Source: Actinobacillus delphinicola
GTDB lineage: Bacteria; Pseudomonadota; Gammaproteobacteria; Enterobacterales; Pasteurellaceae
Assembly (NCBI RefSeq): GCF_900638385.1
Contig: NZ_LR134510.1
Location: forward strand, 186,001 to 250,000
Direction: 5' to 3'
DNA: 64,000 nt
In this document: in pieces, positions 28,121 to 38,409 of the stretch
Layout: each line of letters begins with the position of its first letter
How positions within the stretch are numbered: position 1 is the stretch's first letter
Translations under genes and position numbers: made by a program
The notes under the pieces: model-generated
Databases searched by the model: none
The model's input: only the letters and a program-made list of their open reading frames with translations
Told to the model about the DNA's origin: nothing

Positions 28121-29542
28121 ATGCACATTCTATCCATTGAATTTTTCCTTTTTTTCTTTATTTTTTGGCTCGTTTATCTGCTAGGAAAATTTCAAAATAC
28201 GCTACTCACAGCTGCTAGCCTCTTTCTATTATACTACGCTGATCCTAATTTTGCTTTAACTGTACTTGTCTATTCCGCAATGATCTATTTTATTGCTCGA
28301 GGAATTGTGAGTACATCATCACAAAATATCCGTAAATTTTTCTTAGGGCTAGGTATTATTACAGCAATTTCTGTCCTTGCCATTTTTAAATACTTTGATT
28401 TTTTCAAAATTTTTCTGATTAAATTTGGTTTAAATGAAGAAATGGATTTTTTAATGCCACTTGGCTTATCCTATTATGTTTTCCAATCCATTGCTTACCT
28501 CGTCAGCCTTTATGAAGATAAAAATAATGATCTTAATTTTCATGAAACGTTACTTCACTTTAGCTTTTTTCCAACCATTACTGCAGGTCCAATTCTAAGA
28601 GTCAACGGTTTTAAGACAAAGTTTGGTGAACAACAAGGTTTTTTGCAACAAGTCCGCTCAAAACGCCATATGATTCGTCCTGCACTTGCTTGTAGTTTGA
28701 TTTTATTAGGTATTGCAAAAAAATGGTGGTTTGCAGGAGATATTGCAAATTATGTTGTAAATCCTGTTTTTGAAAATCCATTGGAATATCATAGTATAGA
28801 TATCTTAGCCGCTATTTATGGATACACGTTGCAACTTTTCTTTGATTTTTCAGGCTACTCGGATTTAGTTATCGGTATTGCAATGTTGCTGGGTTTTCAA
28901 CTCCCAATAAACTTTAAAATGCCACTTCGTGCGGTAAATATCCAAGATTTTTGGAATCGCTGGCATATCAGCCTTTCTACTTGGATACGAGATTATATTT
29001 ATATTCCACTTGGCGGAAATCGTGTCAATTTTTTTAAAAAACAGCTTAATCTCTTTCTAGCATTCTTTCTATCAGGAATTTGGCATGGAGTAAGCCTGAA
29101 TTTTGCTATTTGGGGGGCATTGCATGGCGTGGCTCTTGTTTTCCAAAATTTAGTTAATAAAATTTTCCGTACACACAAAAATTTTGCTTACCCAACCACA
29201 CGTTTAGGAAAATTTATCGGTATCGTTCTTACATTCAATTTTGTTAGTTTTACCTTCCTTGTCTTTAAAACAACAGAATTAAATGATTTTACGCTGATGA
29301 TTTATGCTCTATTCCATAATTTCTATTCTGGAATTTTAAATTCATATGCACTTTTCTTTCTTGGGTTTATTGTATTTCTTCTCGTATTTTATCCAGTAAT
29401 TGAAGAAACATTTGATGCCTTCGTTTCTTTTCTTGAATTTATTCCTAAGGTTTTCTGGATTCTTATTTTTACTTTATTGCTTATTATTATTACATATTTT
29501 TCTCCCGCAGGGATTCCAGGATTTATTTATGCAGGTTTCTAA
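28121..29542 (+). CDS. patA: MBOAT acyltransferase, PatA-type (peptidoglycan O-acetylation)
   Basis: A polytopic inner-membrane O-acyltransferase of the AlgI/DltB/PatA family, thought to carry acetyl from the cytoplasm to the periplasm. The 473-residue protein has about 11 membrane segments and the family core FWNRWHISLSTWIRDYIYIP (277-296). The MBOAT histidines are H322 (GIWHG) and H335 (ALHGV). The next two genes encode SGNH proteins resembling PatB and Ape1, which favours peptidoglycan as substrate over alginate or LTA. No good Shine-Dalgarno precedes the ATG. It overlaps patB by 14 bp. Confidence 0.82.
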   Translation: MHILSIEFFLFFFIFWLVYLLGKFQNTLLTAASLFLLYYADPNFALTVLVYSAMIYFIARGIVSTSSQNIRKFFLGLGIITAISVLAIFKYFDFFKIFLIKFGLNEEMDFLMPLGLSYYVFQSIAYLVSLYEDKNNDLNFHETLLHFSFFPTITAGPILRVNGFKTKFGEQQGFLQQVRSKRHMIRPALACSLILLGIAKKWWFAGDIANYVVNPVFENPLEYHSIDILAAIYGYTLQLFFDFSGYSDLVIGIAMLLGFQLPINFKMPLRAVNIQDFWNRWHISLSTWIRDYIYIPLGGNRVNFFKKQLNLFLAFFLSGIWHGVSLNFAIWGALHGVALVFQNLVNKIFRTHKNFAYPTTRLGKFIGIVLTFNFVSFTFLVFKTTELNDFTLMIYALFHNFYSGILNSYALFFLGFIVFLLVFYPVIEETFDAFVSFLEFIPKVFWILIFTLLLIIITYFSPAGIPGFIYAGF

Positions 29543-30539
29543 AAAATTTACTATCGTATCGCTCTACATAACATTACTTGGTACGGTACTTGTGCTTATT
29601 TGGTTAAATCAATCATCTTTAAATCATTATTGGGAACAAACTTATCATCAAGAAAGTCCTCTGAAACGTTATTTACCCTACGCATGGTTTGAAGAAGGGC
29701 GTACAGTAAATCGTTATTTGACACAATCATTAGCTCGATTTATTCCTGAAAATACAACAGTTTATGATTTTGATAAAGAAAATACTCAAACATCACATGT
29801 ATTAAAAAAAATCATTAAACCACGCCAATTATCGCCTCAAAAAACCGCTATACCAACGGTAATCGCTAAAGAGCCTGTTGACGATGTCGTAATTTCTCCG
29901 CAAGATCAAGTCTTCTTTGCAGGAGACTCCTTAATGCAAGCTATTGCGCCTCATATTCAAAAATATCTGCGCGAAAATTTTAATATGCGCACAGTGAATC
30001 TGAGTCAACAAAGCACAGGGCTGTCTTATCCCCATTTCTTTGATTGGCCAAAAACCATTGAAGATACATTAAATCAAAACCCGCATATCAAATTACTGGT
30101 CATTTTACTTGGAGCAAATGATCCTTGGAATTTTCCTAACCCTGCTCATAAGCATGGACCTTATTTAAAATTCCATTCCCAAGAGTGGCAACACGTTTAT
30201 GAATCACGTATTAAGCGTATTCTCAACGCAGCGAAAAAACATAATGTTAAGGTTCTATGGTTAGGCATTCCTTACATGCGTAACCCAACTCTCAATCAGG
30301 AAATGCGTTATTTAGATGAAGTAATTAAAAACCAAGTCATAGCTTATGGTATTTTCTTGCCAACTAAAGAAGTTTTAGTTGATCCAGGTGAACATAAGTA
30401 TCAACTTGCAATACAATATCGTGGTAAACTCACTAGAGTACGCTTAAAAGATGGCGTACATTTTACCTGGCTTGGGCAAAAAATTATGGCAAACTATGTT
30501 TTAGAACATATTCATATTCATATTCAGGAGTCTAAATAA
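29529..30539 (+). CDS. patB: SGNH-family peptidoglycan O-acetyltransferase, PatB-type
   Basis: Expected to transfer acetyl from PatA to MurNAc C6 hydroxyls in the periplasm. The 336-residue protein has an N-terminal signal anchor (about 8-27) and a periplasmic SGNH hydrolase-fold domain. The nucleophile is S134 in FAGDSLMQ, the oxyanion Asn lies in LGANDPW, and the acid-base pair is D308 and H311 in DGVHF. These fall within six residues of the triad reported for Neisseria PatB (S133, D302, H305). The start at 29529 lies inside the patA end, implying coupling. A distant esterase is the alternative reading. Confidence 0.78.
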   Translation: MQVSKKFTIVSLYITLLGTVLVLIWLNQSSLNHYWEQTYHQESPLKRYLPYAWFEEGRTVNRYLTQSLARFIPENTTVYDFDKENTQTSHVLKKIIKPRQLSPQKTAIPTVIAKEPVDDVVISPQDQVFFAGDSLMQAIAPHIQKYLRENFNMRTVNLSQQSTGLSYPHFFDWPKTIEDTLNQNPHIKLLVILLGANDPWNFPNPAHKHGPYLKFHSQEWQHVYESRIKRILNAAKKHNVKVLWLGIPYMRNPTLNQEMRYLDEVIKNQVIAYGIFLPTKEVLVDPGEHKYQLAIQYRGKLTRVRLKDGVHFTWLGQKIMANYVLEHIHIHIQESK

Positions 30540-31648
30540 TGAGAATACGGGGACTATTCTCATGCATGGCTTGTCTATCCATCCTGCTTTTGCAAGGTTG
30601 TACAACGCCAATTCATGAACCCTGGCAAGATAAACTTTATGCCTTAAAGCAAGGTAAAATTCAAAAAGTCAAAATCATTCAGATTGGTGATTCACACACT
30701 GCTGCCGATCTTTTTTCCTATGCTGTCAGAAAACGCTTACAAAGCTATTTTGGAAATGGCGGAATTGGATTAATTGCCCCTGTAAATATCAGTGGACAAC
30801 AAAATATTAGTGTCCATCAAATATCAACTGGCTGGCAACGTTTTGTAAATCGTTCTTCAGCACAACAAAAACCTCCATTTGGTGGGATAATGGCGATAGC
30901 AAAAGAACCAGATAGCGAAACAGAAATATTTCCTTATCATCTCAATCCTTATTTACAAAATATCCACGTATTTTTTAAAGCAAACACACCTAAAGATAAA
31001 CTGGTTTTTAAAGATAAAGATCGTTCTATTAGTTTTCATCCTAAAAATGAAAATTGGCAATTTACACAATTTAAAGGCTATTTACCTTTTTCAATTTCAG
31101 CTAATAAAGGTACATCATTAGGTCAAATAGAATTGGAAAATCAGCAAAGAGGTATCCTCTACTCTACTCTTGGCGTAAACGGTGCCAAATTATCCAGTTT
31201 AAATAAATGGCAGTCTGACTGGACAACCATGCTTAAACAACTTCACCCTGACTTAATTGTATTGGCTTTTGGTACAAATGAGGCCTTTAATCCACAAATG
31301 GATATTCATAAAGAAACACAGAATTGGCAAAAACAATTACAAAAAATTCGCCATGATTTACCCGATACATCGATTATTCTGGTCCAGGCACCACCAATGA
31401 ATTTAGATAAATCTCAATGTAAAGTACCTTCAACACTACAGGCTATCTGGAAAATGCAACAAGCTATGGCAGAAAAATATCATCTTCGTCTATGGTCATG
31501 GCGTAATGCTATGGGAGGGAAATGTGGTATGTATCTATTTCAACGACAAGGCATGGCAAGCAAAGATGGAGTACATCTTAACTTTAAAGGTTACATGAAA
31601 ACTGGAACAGCCTTTGCTAATTATCTCATTCACTTAGCTCATCCATAA
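30539..31648 (+). CDS. ape1: O-acetylpeptidoglycan esterase, Ape1-like lipoprotein
   Basis: Predicted to remove the acetyl groups from MurNAc so that lytic transglycosylases can act. The 369-residue product has a lipoprotein signal (LLQG then C21). Its SGNH domain has nucleophile S52 in IGDSHTAADLF, a GTNEAF oxyanion block and the DxxH pair D343/H346 in DGVHLN. The GDSH motif is characteristic of Ape1. It overlaps patB by one base (TAATG), so patA-patB-ape1 form one translationally linked operon. A weak hairpin with a T run follows (about 31647-31680). Confidence 0.78.
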   Translation: MRIRGLFSCMACLSILLLQGCTTPIHEPWQDKLYALKQGKIQKVKIIQIGDSHTAADLFSYAVRKRLQSYFGNGGIGLIAPVNISGQQNISVHQISTGWQRFVNRSSAQQKPPFGGIMAIAKEPDSETEIFPYHLNPYLQNIHVFFKANTPKDKLVFKDKDRSISFHPKNENWQFTQFKGYLPFSISANKGTSLGQIELENQQRGILYSTLGVNGAKLSSLNKWQSDWTTMLKQLHPDLIVLAFGTNEAFNPQMDIHKETQNWQKQLQKIRHDLPDTSIILVQAPPMNLDKSQCKVPSTLQAIWKMQQAMAEKYHLRLWSWRNAMGGKCGMYLFQRQGMASKDGVHLNFKGYMKTGTAFANYLIHLAHP

Positions 31649-31761
31649 AGTAAGCTACTTAAAATCAGTTACTTTTTTAGAAAAAACTAAACTTTTTAAG
31701 AATAAAAGCATAGAATAACCGATTGTTTTGTATTCAAAAAAGATAAAGATAGGAGAAATTG

Positions 31762-32607
31762 ATGGAGAAAGTCGGTGTAGTCCTGGAAGGTGGCGCAATG
31801 CGTGGTATGTACACAAATGGCGTCTTAGATGTTTTTCTTGAACATAATTTTGTAGCTGATAGTGTTATTGGAGTTTCAGCGGGAGCATTATTTGGTATTA
31901 ATTACCCATCTAAGCAACCTAAACGTGCGCTTCGTTACAATTTAAAATATGCCAACGATAAACACTATTTAGGTTGGTACAGTTTCTTTACCAGTGGCAA
32001 TATGGTAAATACCGAATTCGCTTATTCTCTTATTCCTTTTAAATTAGATATTTTTGATAATCAAACATTCAAGGAAAGCCCAATTAAGTTTTATGCTACG
32101 ATTACGAATGTTGATACGGGCAAAGCTGAATATGTCCGCATTACTGATCCTGTCGCACAGGTCGATACCCTTCGCGCAGGCGGTGCAATGCCCTTTGTTT
32201 CACAAATTGTCGAACTAAATGGTCATGGCTATCTTGATGGCGGAATTGCTGATAGCATCCCAATTGAAGAATGCCTACGCATGGGATATAAAAAAATTAT
32301 TGTAGTGCTTACCCAAGTAAAAGAATATCGCAAAAAACCACAAGCCGAATGGCTCATCAAAAGTTTCTATTTCCGTCATCCACAACTTGCGGAAGCACTT
32401 TTAAACCGTTGGAAGAATTATAATGCTACGCTCGATCTCATCGAAAAATTAGAAGAAGAAGGCAAAATTTTTGTCGTTCGTCCAACGAAAGATCTTCATT
32501 TAGCACGCATTGAACGTGATCCAGAAAAACTTCAGGCTATGTACGATCTAGGTGTCGAAAATATGGCAACGGCATGGGATGCCTTTCAAAAATATTTGGC
32601 GGCTTAA
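31762..32607 (+). CDS. Patatin-like phospholipase (YjjU family)
   Basis: A cytosolic or membrane-associated serine hydrolase of the patatin/RssA class, substrate unknown. The 281-residue protein shows the oxyanion block EGGAMRGMYTNGVL (9-22), the nucleophile S39 in GVSAG and the dyad aspartate D159 in LDGG. It resembles E. coli YjjU and Haemophilus counterparts. I use the ATG at 31762, 6 bases after AGGAG, rather than the TTG just before it. It may be a separate unit from ape1 (113-bp gap). A strong terminator follows. Confidence 0.85.
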   Translation: MEKVGVVLEGGAMRGMYTNGVLDVFLEHNFVADSVIGVSAGALFGINYPSKQPKRALRYNLKYANDKHYLGWYSFFTSGNMVNTEFAYSLIPFKLDIFDNQTFKESPIKFYATITNVDTGKAEYVRITDPVAQVDTLRAGGAMPFVSQIVELNGHGYLDGGIADSIPIEECLRMGYKKIIVVLTQVKEYRKKPQAEWLIKSFYFRHPQLAEALLNRWKNYNATLDLIEKLEEEGKIFVVRPTKDLHLARIERDPEKLQAMYDLGVENMATAWDAFQKYLAA

Positions 32608-32610
32608 TCC

Positions 32611-32640
32611 AATTACGCCCCCATTTTCAAAAAAATTTAT
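32611..32640 (-). repeat. Reverse copy of the GGGGCGTGTT repeat
   Basis: AATTACGCCCCCATTTTCAA followed by AAAAATTTAT, the reverse-orientation consensus with one change in the core. It lies between the patatin gene stop and a terminator, in a convergent spacer. Confidence 0.6.
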
Positions 32641-32644
32641 GCAA

Positions 32645-32675
32645 AAAAATAACTGGGTTGCGCCCAGTTATTTTT
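32645..32675. terminator. Bidirectional terminator between the patatin gene and cydC
   Basis: A 13-bp stem (AAAAATAACTGGG with CCCAGTTATTTTT) and a 5-base loop, with T runs in both directions. Confidence 0.9.
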
Positions 32676-32681
32676 ATTTTC

Positions 32682-34430
32682 CTAAATTCTATCAAGTAAT
32701 TGTCTAAAATAGCCACTTTGCTGATAAAGTTCATCAAAGCTACCGTATTCCATGACTTTCGCATTATCCATCACACAGATCTGATCAAACTGTTCAATCT
32801 CTGTTAATCGATGTGTCACCATGATCAATGTCTTATCTTGGCAATGTTCAAAAACTAATGACAGAATATGACGTTCAGTTTCACGATCTAAACCTTCAGT
32901 CGGCTCATCCAATAGTAAAATTGGCGCATCATTAAGTAAAATGCGTGCCAATCCTAAACGGCGTTGTTCGCCGCCAGAGAGTGGACGTCCACCTTCACCC
33001 AGCCAAATATCTAGCCCTTCCTCTTGTGCAACCAGTTTATCCAATCCGACTTTTAATAAAACCGCTTGCATTTTTTCATCAGAAATTTCTTTTTGGCTTG
33101 CAATTTGCAAGTTGTTACGCAAAGTATCACTAAAAACATGGACACGTTGCGTTAAAAAACAAAACGTTGAACGCAGACTGTCTTGGCTATAATCCTGAAT
33201 TGGACTGCCCCCAAGTAGGATTTCACCACTTTCTGGATTATAGTTACGTACTAAAAGTTGTAATAATGATGACTTACCACTCCCCGTTTTACCTAAAATC
33301 GCAATTTTCTTGCCTTGTTCAAAAGTTAATTGAATATGCTCTAAGGCAAAATCTTTACGGTTTGGATAATGAAAATTCACATCTTGAATTTGTAATAAAG
33401 GTGCATTGCTTGGCAAAGTTAATACTTTATCACCATCAAAAACCACCAGCGGTTGCTGTTCGGTCAATTCATTAATCCGTTTTGCAGAGGCAACAATTTG
33501 CCCAATATGTAAAAAAGCAGCCCCCAATGGCATTAATATTTCAAAGCTTGCCAATGCTGCGAAAGCAAAGAGTGCAATGACTGAAGCCTGATATAAACGA
33601 TTATCTGGTGCAAGATGGACCGCAAAATCCGTTTTCGCAGCAACCCACAATACTACCGCCAATAACATACCATTTGCAAACATCACTAATGCAGTTGAAA
33701 GTCCTGATAAATTTGCTTCTTTTTGTTGCAAAGCCTGCCATTTTTCTTCGGTTTCAGCCATATTTTTACGGCAATGTGTACCTGCATTAAATAATAAAAG
33801 TTCCGCCTGAGCCTGAATAAACTCAACAAATTGACTGCGATATTGAGCGCGTTCTTCTGTTAAATCTTCACCGAATTTTTTACCTAGTTGATAAAAAATA
33901 GTAGGAATAATAAGAAGTAATGCTAAAAGCGTAATCCCGATGATAAGTGCAAGGCGCCCATCAAAGAAACTCAGCGAAAAGGTTAGAACGCCAATCATCA
34001 CAATCGCAGTGATAAAAGGAGCAATCACACGCAAATACAAATTATCTAAAGTATCCACATCAGCAACCAAACGGTTTAATAAATCACTATGGCGATAACG
34101 ATCTAATACCGCAGGGCTTAATGGAATAATCTTACGGAAAACTTTTACACGTAATTTGGCTAAAATACGAAAAGTTGCATCATGCGTTACAATTTTTTCT
34201 ACGTAGCGAGCTACAGTTCGTCCAATGGCTAAGCCACGTACTGCCGCAGAAGGGTAAAAAAAGTTAAATAAACTGCCCGCTCCCGCAATCGCAGCCGCCG
34301 CTAAAAACCACCCTGATACAGTTAATAAACCAATACTTGAGGCAAGTCCTAGAATCATTAAGATAATGCCCGCAAAAAGTGGCCATTTTGCATATTTAAA
34401 TAAGCGTATAAAAGGCAATAAAGTTCGCAT
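32682..34430 (-). CDS. cydC: CydC, thiol-exporting ABC transporter subunit
   Basis: Half of the CydDC heterodimer that exports glutathione and cysteine to the periplasm and is needed for cytochrome bd and c assembly. The 582-residue protein has six membrane segments (about 15-310) and an ATPase domain with Walker A LGKTGSGKSS, signature LSGGEQRRLGLAR, Walker B ILLLDEPTEGLD and the H-loop VTHR. It overlaps cydD by one base (TAATG on the minus strand), so the two are coupled. It ends convergently against the patatin gene. Confidence 0.94.
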   Translation of the reverse strand: MRTLLPFIRLFKYAKWPLFAGIILMILGLASSIGLLTVSGWFLAAAAIAGAGSLFNFFYPSAAVRGLAIGRTVARYVEKIVTHDATFRILAKLRVKVFRKIIPLSPAVLDRYRHSDLLNRLVADVDTLDNLYLRVIAPFITAIVMIGVLTFSLSFFDGRLALIIGITLLALLLIIPTIFYQLGKKFGEDLTEERAQYRSQFVEFIQAQAELLLFNAGTHCRKNMAETEEKWQALQQKEANLSGLSTALVMFANGMLLAVVLWVAAKTDFAVHLAPDNRLYQASVIALFAFAALASFEILMPLGAAFLHIGQIVASAKRINELTEQQPLVVFDGDKVLTLPSNAPLLQIQDVNFHYPNRKDFALEHIQLTFEQGKKIAILGKTGSGKSSLLQLLVRNYNPESGEILLGGSPIQDYSQDSLRSTFCFLTQRVHVFSDTLRNNLQIASQKEISDEKMQAVLLKVGLDKLVAQEEGLDIWLGEGGRPLSGGEQRRLGLARILLNDAPILLLDEPTEGLDRETERHILSLVFEHCQDKTLIMVTHRLTEIEQFDQICVMDNAKVMEYGSFDELYQQSGYFRQLLDRI

Positions 34431-36211
34431 TATTGAATATCCTGTTGTCGTTGTGCTAAAAGTTCAGCGAAGAAGCCGACTTGAGCTAATTCTTCAAAGC
34501 GACCTTGTTGAACAATCTCGCCATCCTTCATAACTAAAATAGCATCGCATTGTTTTAAGTCTTCAATACGATGTGTAATCATCAATGTGGTCTGTTCACG
34601 ACTCATTTTTTCTAATGCATTTAAAACTAATGTTTCTGAACGTGCATCTAAGCTTGCTGTCGGTTCATCAAGAAGAATTAAATTCCCATGTCGTAATAAC
34701 GCACGAGCAATCGCTAAACGCTGTGCTTGCCCAACAGAAAGCCCCACACCATGTTCATTAATCTCAGTATCCAGCCCTATTTGCTCCGTAAACTCTAGTG
34801 CTTGAGCCTGTTCTAGTGCTGCATGAACTTCACTTTCCGACACATTTTCATTACCTAATAGTAAATTTTCACGCAATGTACCTTGAAGTAATACGGGGTT
34901 TTGCCCAACCCATGCAATAAAACTACGCCAATCCATTAGATCTAATTCACATAATTCTCTGCCATTGATTTTTAAGCTACCTTCATATGCTAAAAAGCCT
35001 AATAAAACATTAACGAGTGATGTTTTCCCTGCCCCGCTTTGTCCAACTAATGCCGTAAGTGAATGTGCAGGTAAATCAAAATTCAATGCCTTCGTTAATG
35101 GTTTACCAGCTGGTGATAATACAACTAAATCACGTGCATGAATGGATAAACTATTGTGTAATTTTTCCGCAAAATTTTCATCGATTTGGGTGGCGTGAGG
35201 ATTTTGAGCTGTCACATAATCGGCTTCTAGAAAATCTACAATGACATCAGCCGCTCCAATTCCAGCAGCTCGATCGTGATAGTAAGTACCAAGATCACGT
35301 AGTGGTTGATAAAATTCTGGTGCTAAGGTTAAACAGAAAAAACCTGCAAATAAACTGACTGTTGTACCGTAACTTCCAAATCCAATTTGCCCTAAATAAC
35401 TAAAACCAAAATAAACTGCCATTAGTGCAATTGAAATTGACGTAAAAAACTCTAAAACTGCGGAGGAAAGGAAAGCTTTTTTTAAGACCTCCATTGTTGT
35501 TTCACGAAAATCCTCTGTACTTTCCTCAATGTGTTCTGTTTGCTCAGCTGTTTTATTAAAAAGTCGTAAGGTTTCTAGACCACGCAGACGATCTAAAAAT
35601 TGCGCACTCAATTTTGCCAAGACATCCATATTCTGCTGGCTACTTTCTGCAGCAGCCATACCAACTAAAATCATAAAAAGTGGGATTAATGGTGCAGTAA
35701 GAATTAAAATCAAGGCCGCTGCCCAGTTAAATGGGAATACAGCGATTATGATAATGACAGGAACAATGGCCGATAAACTTTGTTGTGGTAAGTAACGTGC
35801 ATAAAAATTATGTAAGTTTTCCACTTGCTCTAGCATAATCGTTGCCCAGCTACCCGCAGGTTTATTATTAATCGTTGCGGGTCCAACCGCTGCTATTTTA
35901 TTAAAAATCTGTTGACGAATATGATTTCGGACTTCTCGCCCACAACGGAAACCAATACGTTCACGCCAATAAAGAATAAGGGCACGAAGAACAAAACCAA
36001 GAACGATACCAACAAAGTATGCGCCTAGTTGTTGACGATCTTGATGTTTAATAATCAAAGCTTGCAAAATAATTGCAAAACAGTATGTTTGCCCAACTAA
36101 AATAAGTGAGGACAAACTTGCTAGTAATACATTAATACTTAGCCACTTTTTGACTGGAGCTTTTTGTTCGGTCAGCCATTTTTGTAAGTAACGTTGACGA
36201 GTCTTTTCCAT
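34430..36211 (-). CDS. cydD: CydD, thiol-exporting ABC transporter subunit
   Basis: Partner of CydC. The 593-residue protein (E. coli 588) has six membrane segments and an ATPase domain with Walker A VGQSGAGKTS, a variant signature LSVGQAQRLAIAR and Walker B LILLDEPTASLD. I place the start at the ATG at 36211 because homology (MEKTRQRYLQKWL) begins there. The longer frame starting at 36262 would run through the trxB terminator. No Shine-Dalgarno is evident. The trxB-cydD-cydC order is the same as in E. coli. Confidence 0.93.
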   Translation of the reverse strand: MEKTRQRYLQKWLTEQKAPVKKWLSINVLLASLSSLILVGQTYCFAIILQALIIKHQDRQQLGAYFVGIVLGFVLRALILYWRERIGFRCGREVRNHIRQQIFNKIAAVGPATINNKPAGSWATIMLEQVENLHNFYARYLPQQSLSAIVPVIIIIAVFPFNWAAALILILTAPLIPLFMILVGMAAAESSQQNMDVLAKLSAQFLDRLRGLETLRLFNKTAEQTEHIEESTEDFRETTMEVLKKAFLSSAVLEFFTSISIALMAVYFGFSYLGQIGFGSYGTTVSLFAGFFCLTLAPEFYQPLRDLGTYYHDRAAGIGAADVIVDFLEADYVTAQNPHATQIDENFAEKLHNSLSIHARDLVVLSPAGKPLTKALNFDLPAHSLTALVGQSGAGKTSLVNVLLGFLAYEGSLKINGRELCELDLMDWRSFIAWVGQNPVLLQGTLRENLLLGNENVSESEVHAALEQAQALEFTEQIGLDTEINEHGVGLSVGQAQRLAIARALLRHGNLILLDEPTASLDARSETLVLNALEKMSREQTTLMITHRIEDLKQCDAILVMKDGEIVQQGRFEELAQVGFFAELLAQRQQDIQ

Positions 36212-36238
36212 AATTACTAAATAAAAAAAGTACAAAGA

Positions 36239-36260
36239 AAGAGGGCAAAAATCGCCCTCC
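36239..36260 (-). terminator. Terminator after trxB
   Basis: The stem GAGGGC/GCCCTC with a 7-base loop, followed on the minus strand by TTTCTTT. It lies between the trxB stop and the cydD start, 28 bases from the latter, so read-through would be needed for a joint transcript. Confidence 0.65.
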
Positions 36261-36271
36261 ATTTTTAAAAT

Positions 36272-37234
<963 letters not shown>

Positions 37235-37283
37235 CTATTAATAACGAGGTACTCTACTTTGCTATTTTATACTAAATAACTGA

Positions 37284-38135
37284 TTAATACAGTAGGGAAT
37301 ATAATTTACGGCGATATTGGCTCGTCACGGCATCACCATTGCCAAGTGCAGTTAGAATTTCTAAAAACTCTTTTTTAATCGCACCATCTTCTGCCTGCAA
37401 GTCTTGTTGCAAAATACTAAATAATAGTGCTAATGCCTCTTCACTTTTCCCTACTTGATGCAAGGCAATAGCAAGTTTTAATGCGGTTGCAGGCTGATTA
37501 TCATTTTCATATTCTGCTTGCAGTTGTTGAATTTCTGGCGTATCTGCCGCCTTTAATAAAAGTTCTGCTTGCGCATGAATCTCTTGCCATTGTGCATTAC
37601 GATCTTCTAATTTCACTTGATTAAGTACATCCAACGCCGCTTCAGCACGTTTTAACGTTAAATAAGTTTCAGCATAGATAAAAGCAATCTCTGGATTTTT
37701 TTTATCGCTCAATTGCCATGCTTCTTTCAAAAGAGGTAGAGCTTGCGATAAATCCCCTTTTTCAAGGTATTCAAGTGCTTGTTGAAATTTAAGTTCATCT
37801 TCACTTGGTAAAATTGCCTTTAAATGTTGCATAAGTTGTACATCATCTAATGGACCTTGAATTGCATCAATTGGTTTACCCGCTTTGAAAAGGTAGGTTG
37901 TTGGTAAGGTTTGTAATTGAAACTGGGCGGCTAAACGTTGTTGAGTTTCGCAATTGACTGCGGCTAAAATAAATTGACCTGCATATTGATTTTCAATTTT
38001 TTTTAATTTATCTAAAAATGCAACACTTTCTGGCATACTTGGTGCATAGAAATTTAATACTACTGGAATTTGTTGTGAGCTTTGTAGTACTTGCGAAATA
38101 TTTTGTTCTGTAATTTCAATAAATTGGGATTGCAT
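37284..38135 (-). CDS. cnoX: Chaperedoxin-like CnoX (YbbN), thioredoxin domain plus TPR
   Basis: A thioredoxin-fold holdase that, in E. coli, protects proteins under hypochlorous stress and hands them to GroEL. The 283-residue product has a thioredoxin domain (1-110) and a C-terminal TPR region with Ala/Leu-rich repeats (about 120-283). The usual CXXC site is replaced by APSM (31-34), so it cannot act as a disulfide reductase; E. coli CnoX likewise lacks reductase activity. It lies 64 bp upstream of trxB. Confidence 0.9.
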   Translation of the reverse strand: MQSQFIEITEQNISQVLQSSQQIPVVLNFYAPSMPESVAFLDKLKKIENQYAGQFILAAVNCETQQRLAAQFQLQTLPTTYLFKAGKPIDAIQGPLDDVQLMQHLKAILPSEDELKFQQALEYLEKGDLSQALPLLKEAWQLSDKKNPEIAFIYAETYLTLKRAEAALDVLNQVKLEDRNAQWQEIHAQAELLLKAADTPEIQQLQAEYENDNQPATALKLAIALHQVGKSEEALALLFSILQQDLQAEDGAIKKEFLEILTALGNGDAVTSQYRRKLYSLLY

Positions 38136-38293
38136 AATCTACGTCCTATTTTAAAATATGTATTCAATCATTGTAACGAATTTTCTAATTTTAGAATACG
38201 CTTTATCATGACATAAAAAATATTCTTCCTTTCTGATCCAATTTATATAATAACGGATAAGAAAACCCTTCCCTCATTTTGTTTAATTTTACA

Positions 38294-38326
38294 TAAATTT
38301 TTCAGAAAATCTTGGCGTGGGAAAAT
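38294..38326 (+). repeat. Divergent copy of the GGGGCGTGTT repeat
   Basis: TAAATTTTTCAGAAAATC then TTGGCGTGGGAAAAT. The AT blocks are well kept and the core is degenerate. It lies in the cnoX/lepA divergent spacer, which also has a perfect TATAAT at 38246-38251 with no matching -35. Confidence 0.5.
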
Positions 38327-38409
38327 CATAGCCTAATGCGTTGGTTTCAGGTACAATCGGTTTTTTACTTATTTTATTACTTGACACAAACACAATAACT
38401 ATGAACTCA

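Noticed and set aside
36211-36262. Longer N terminus for CydD
   Set aside because: It would encode the trxB terminator hairpin and has no homology. The ATG at 36211 matches the family start.
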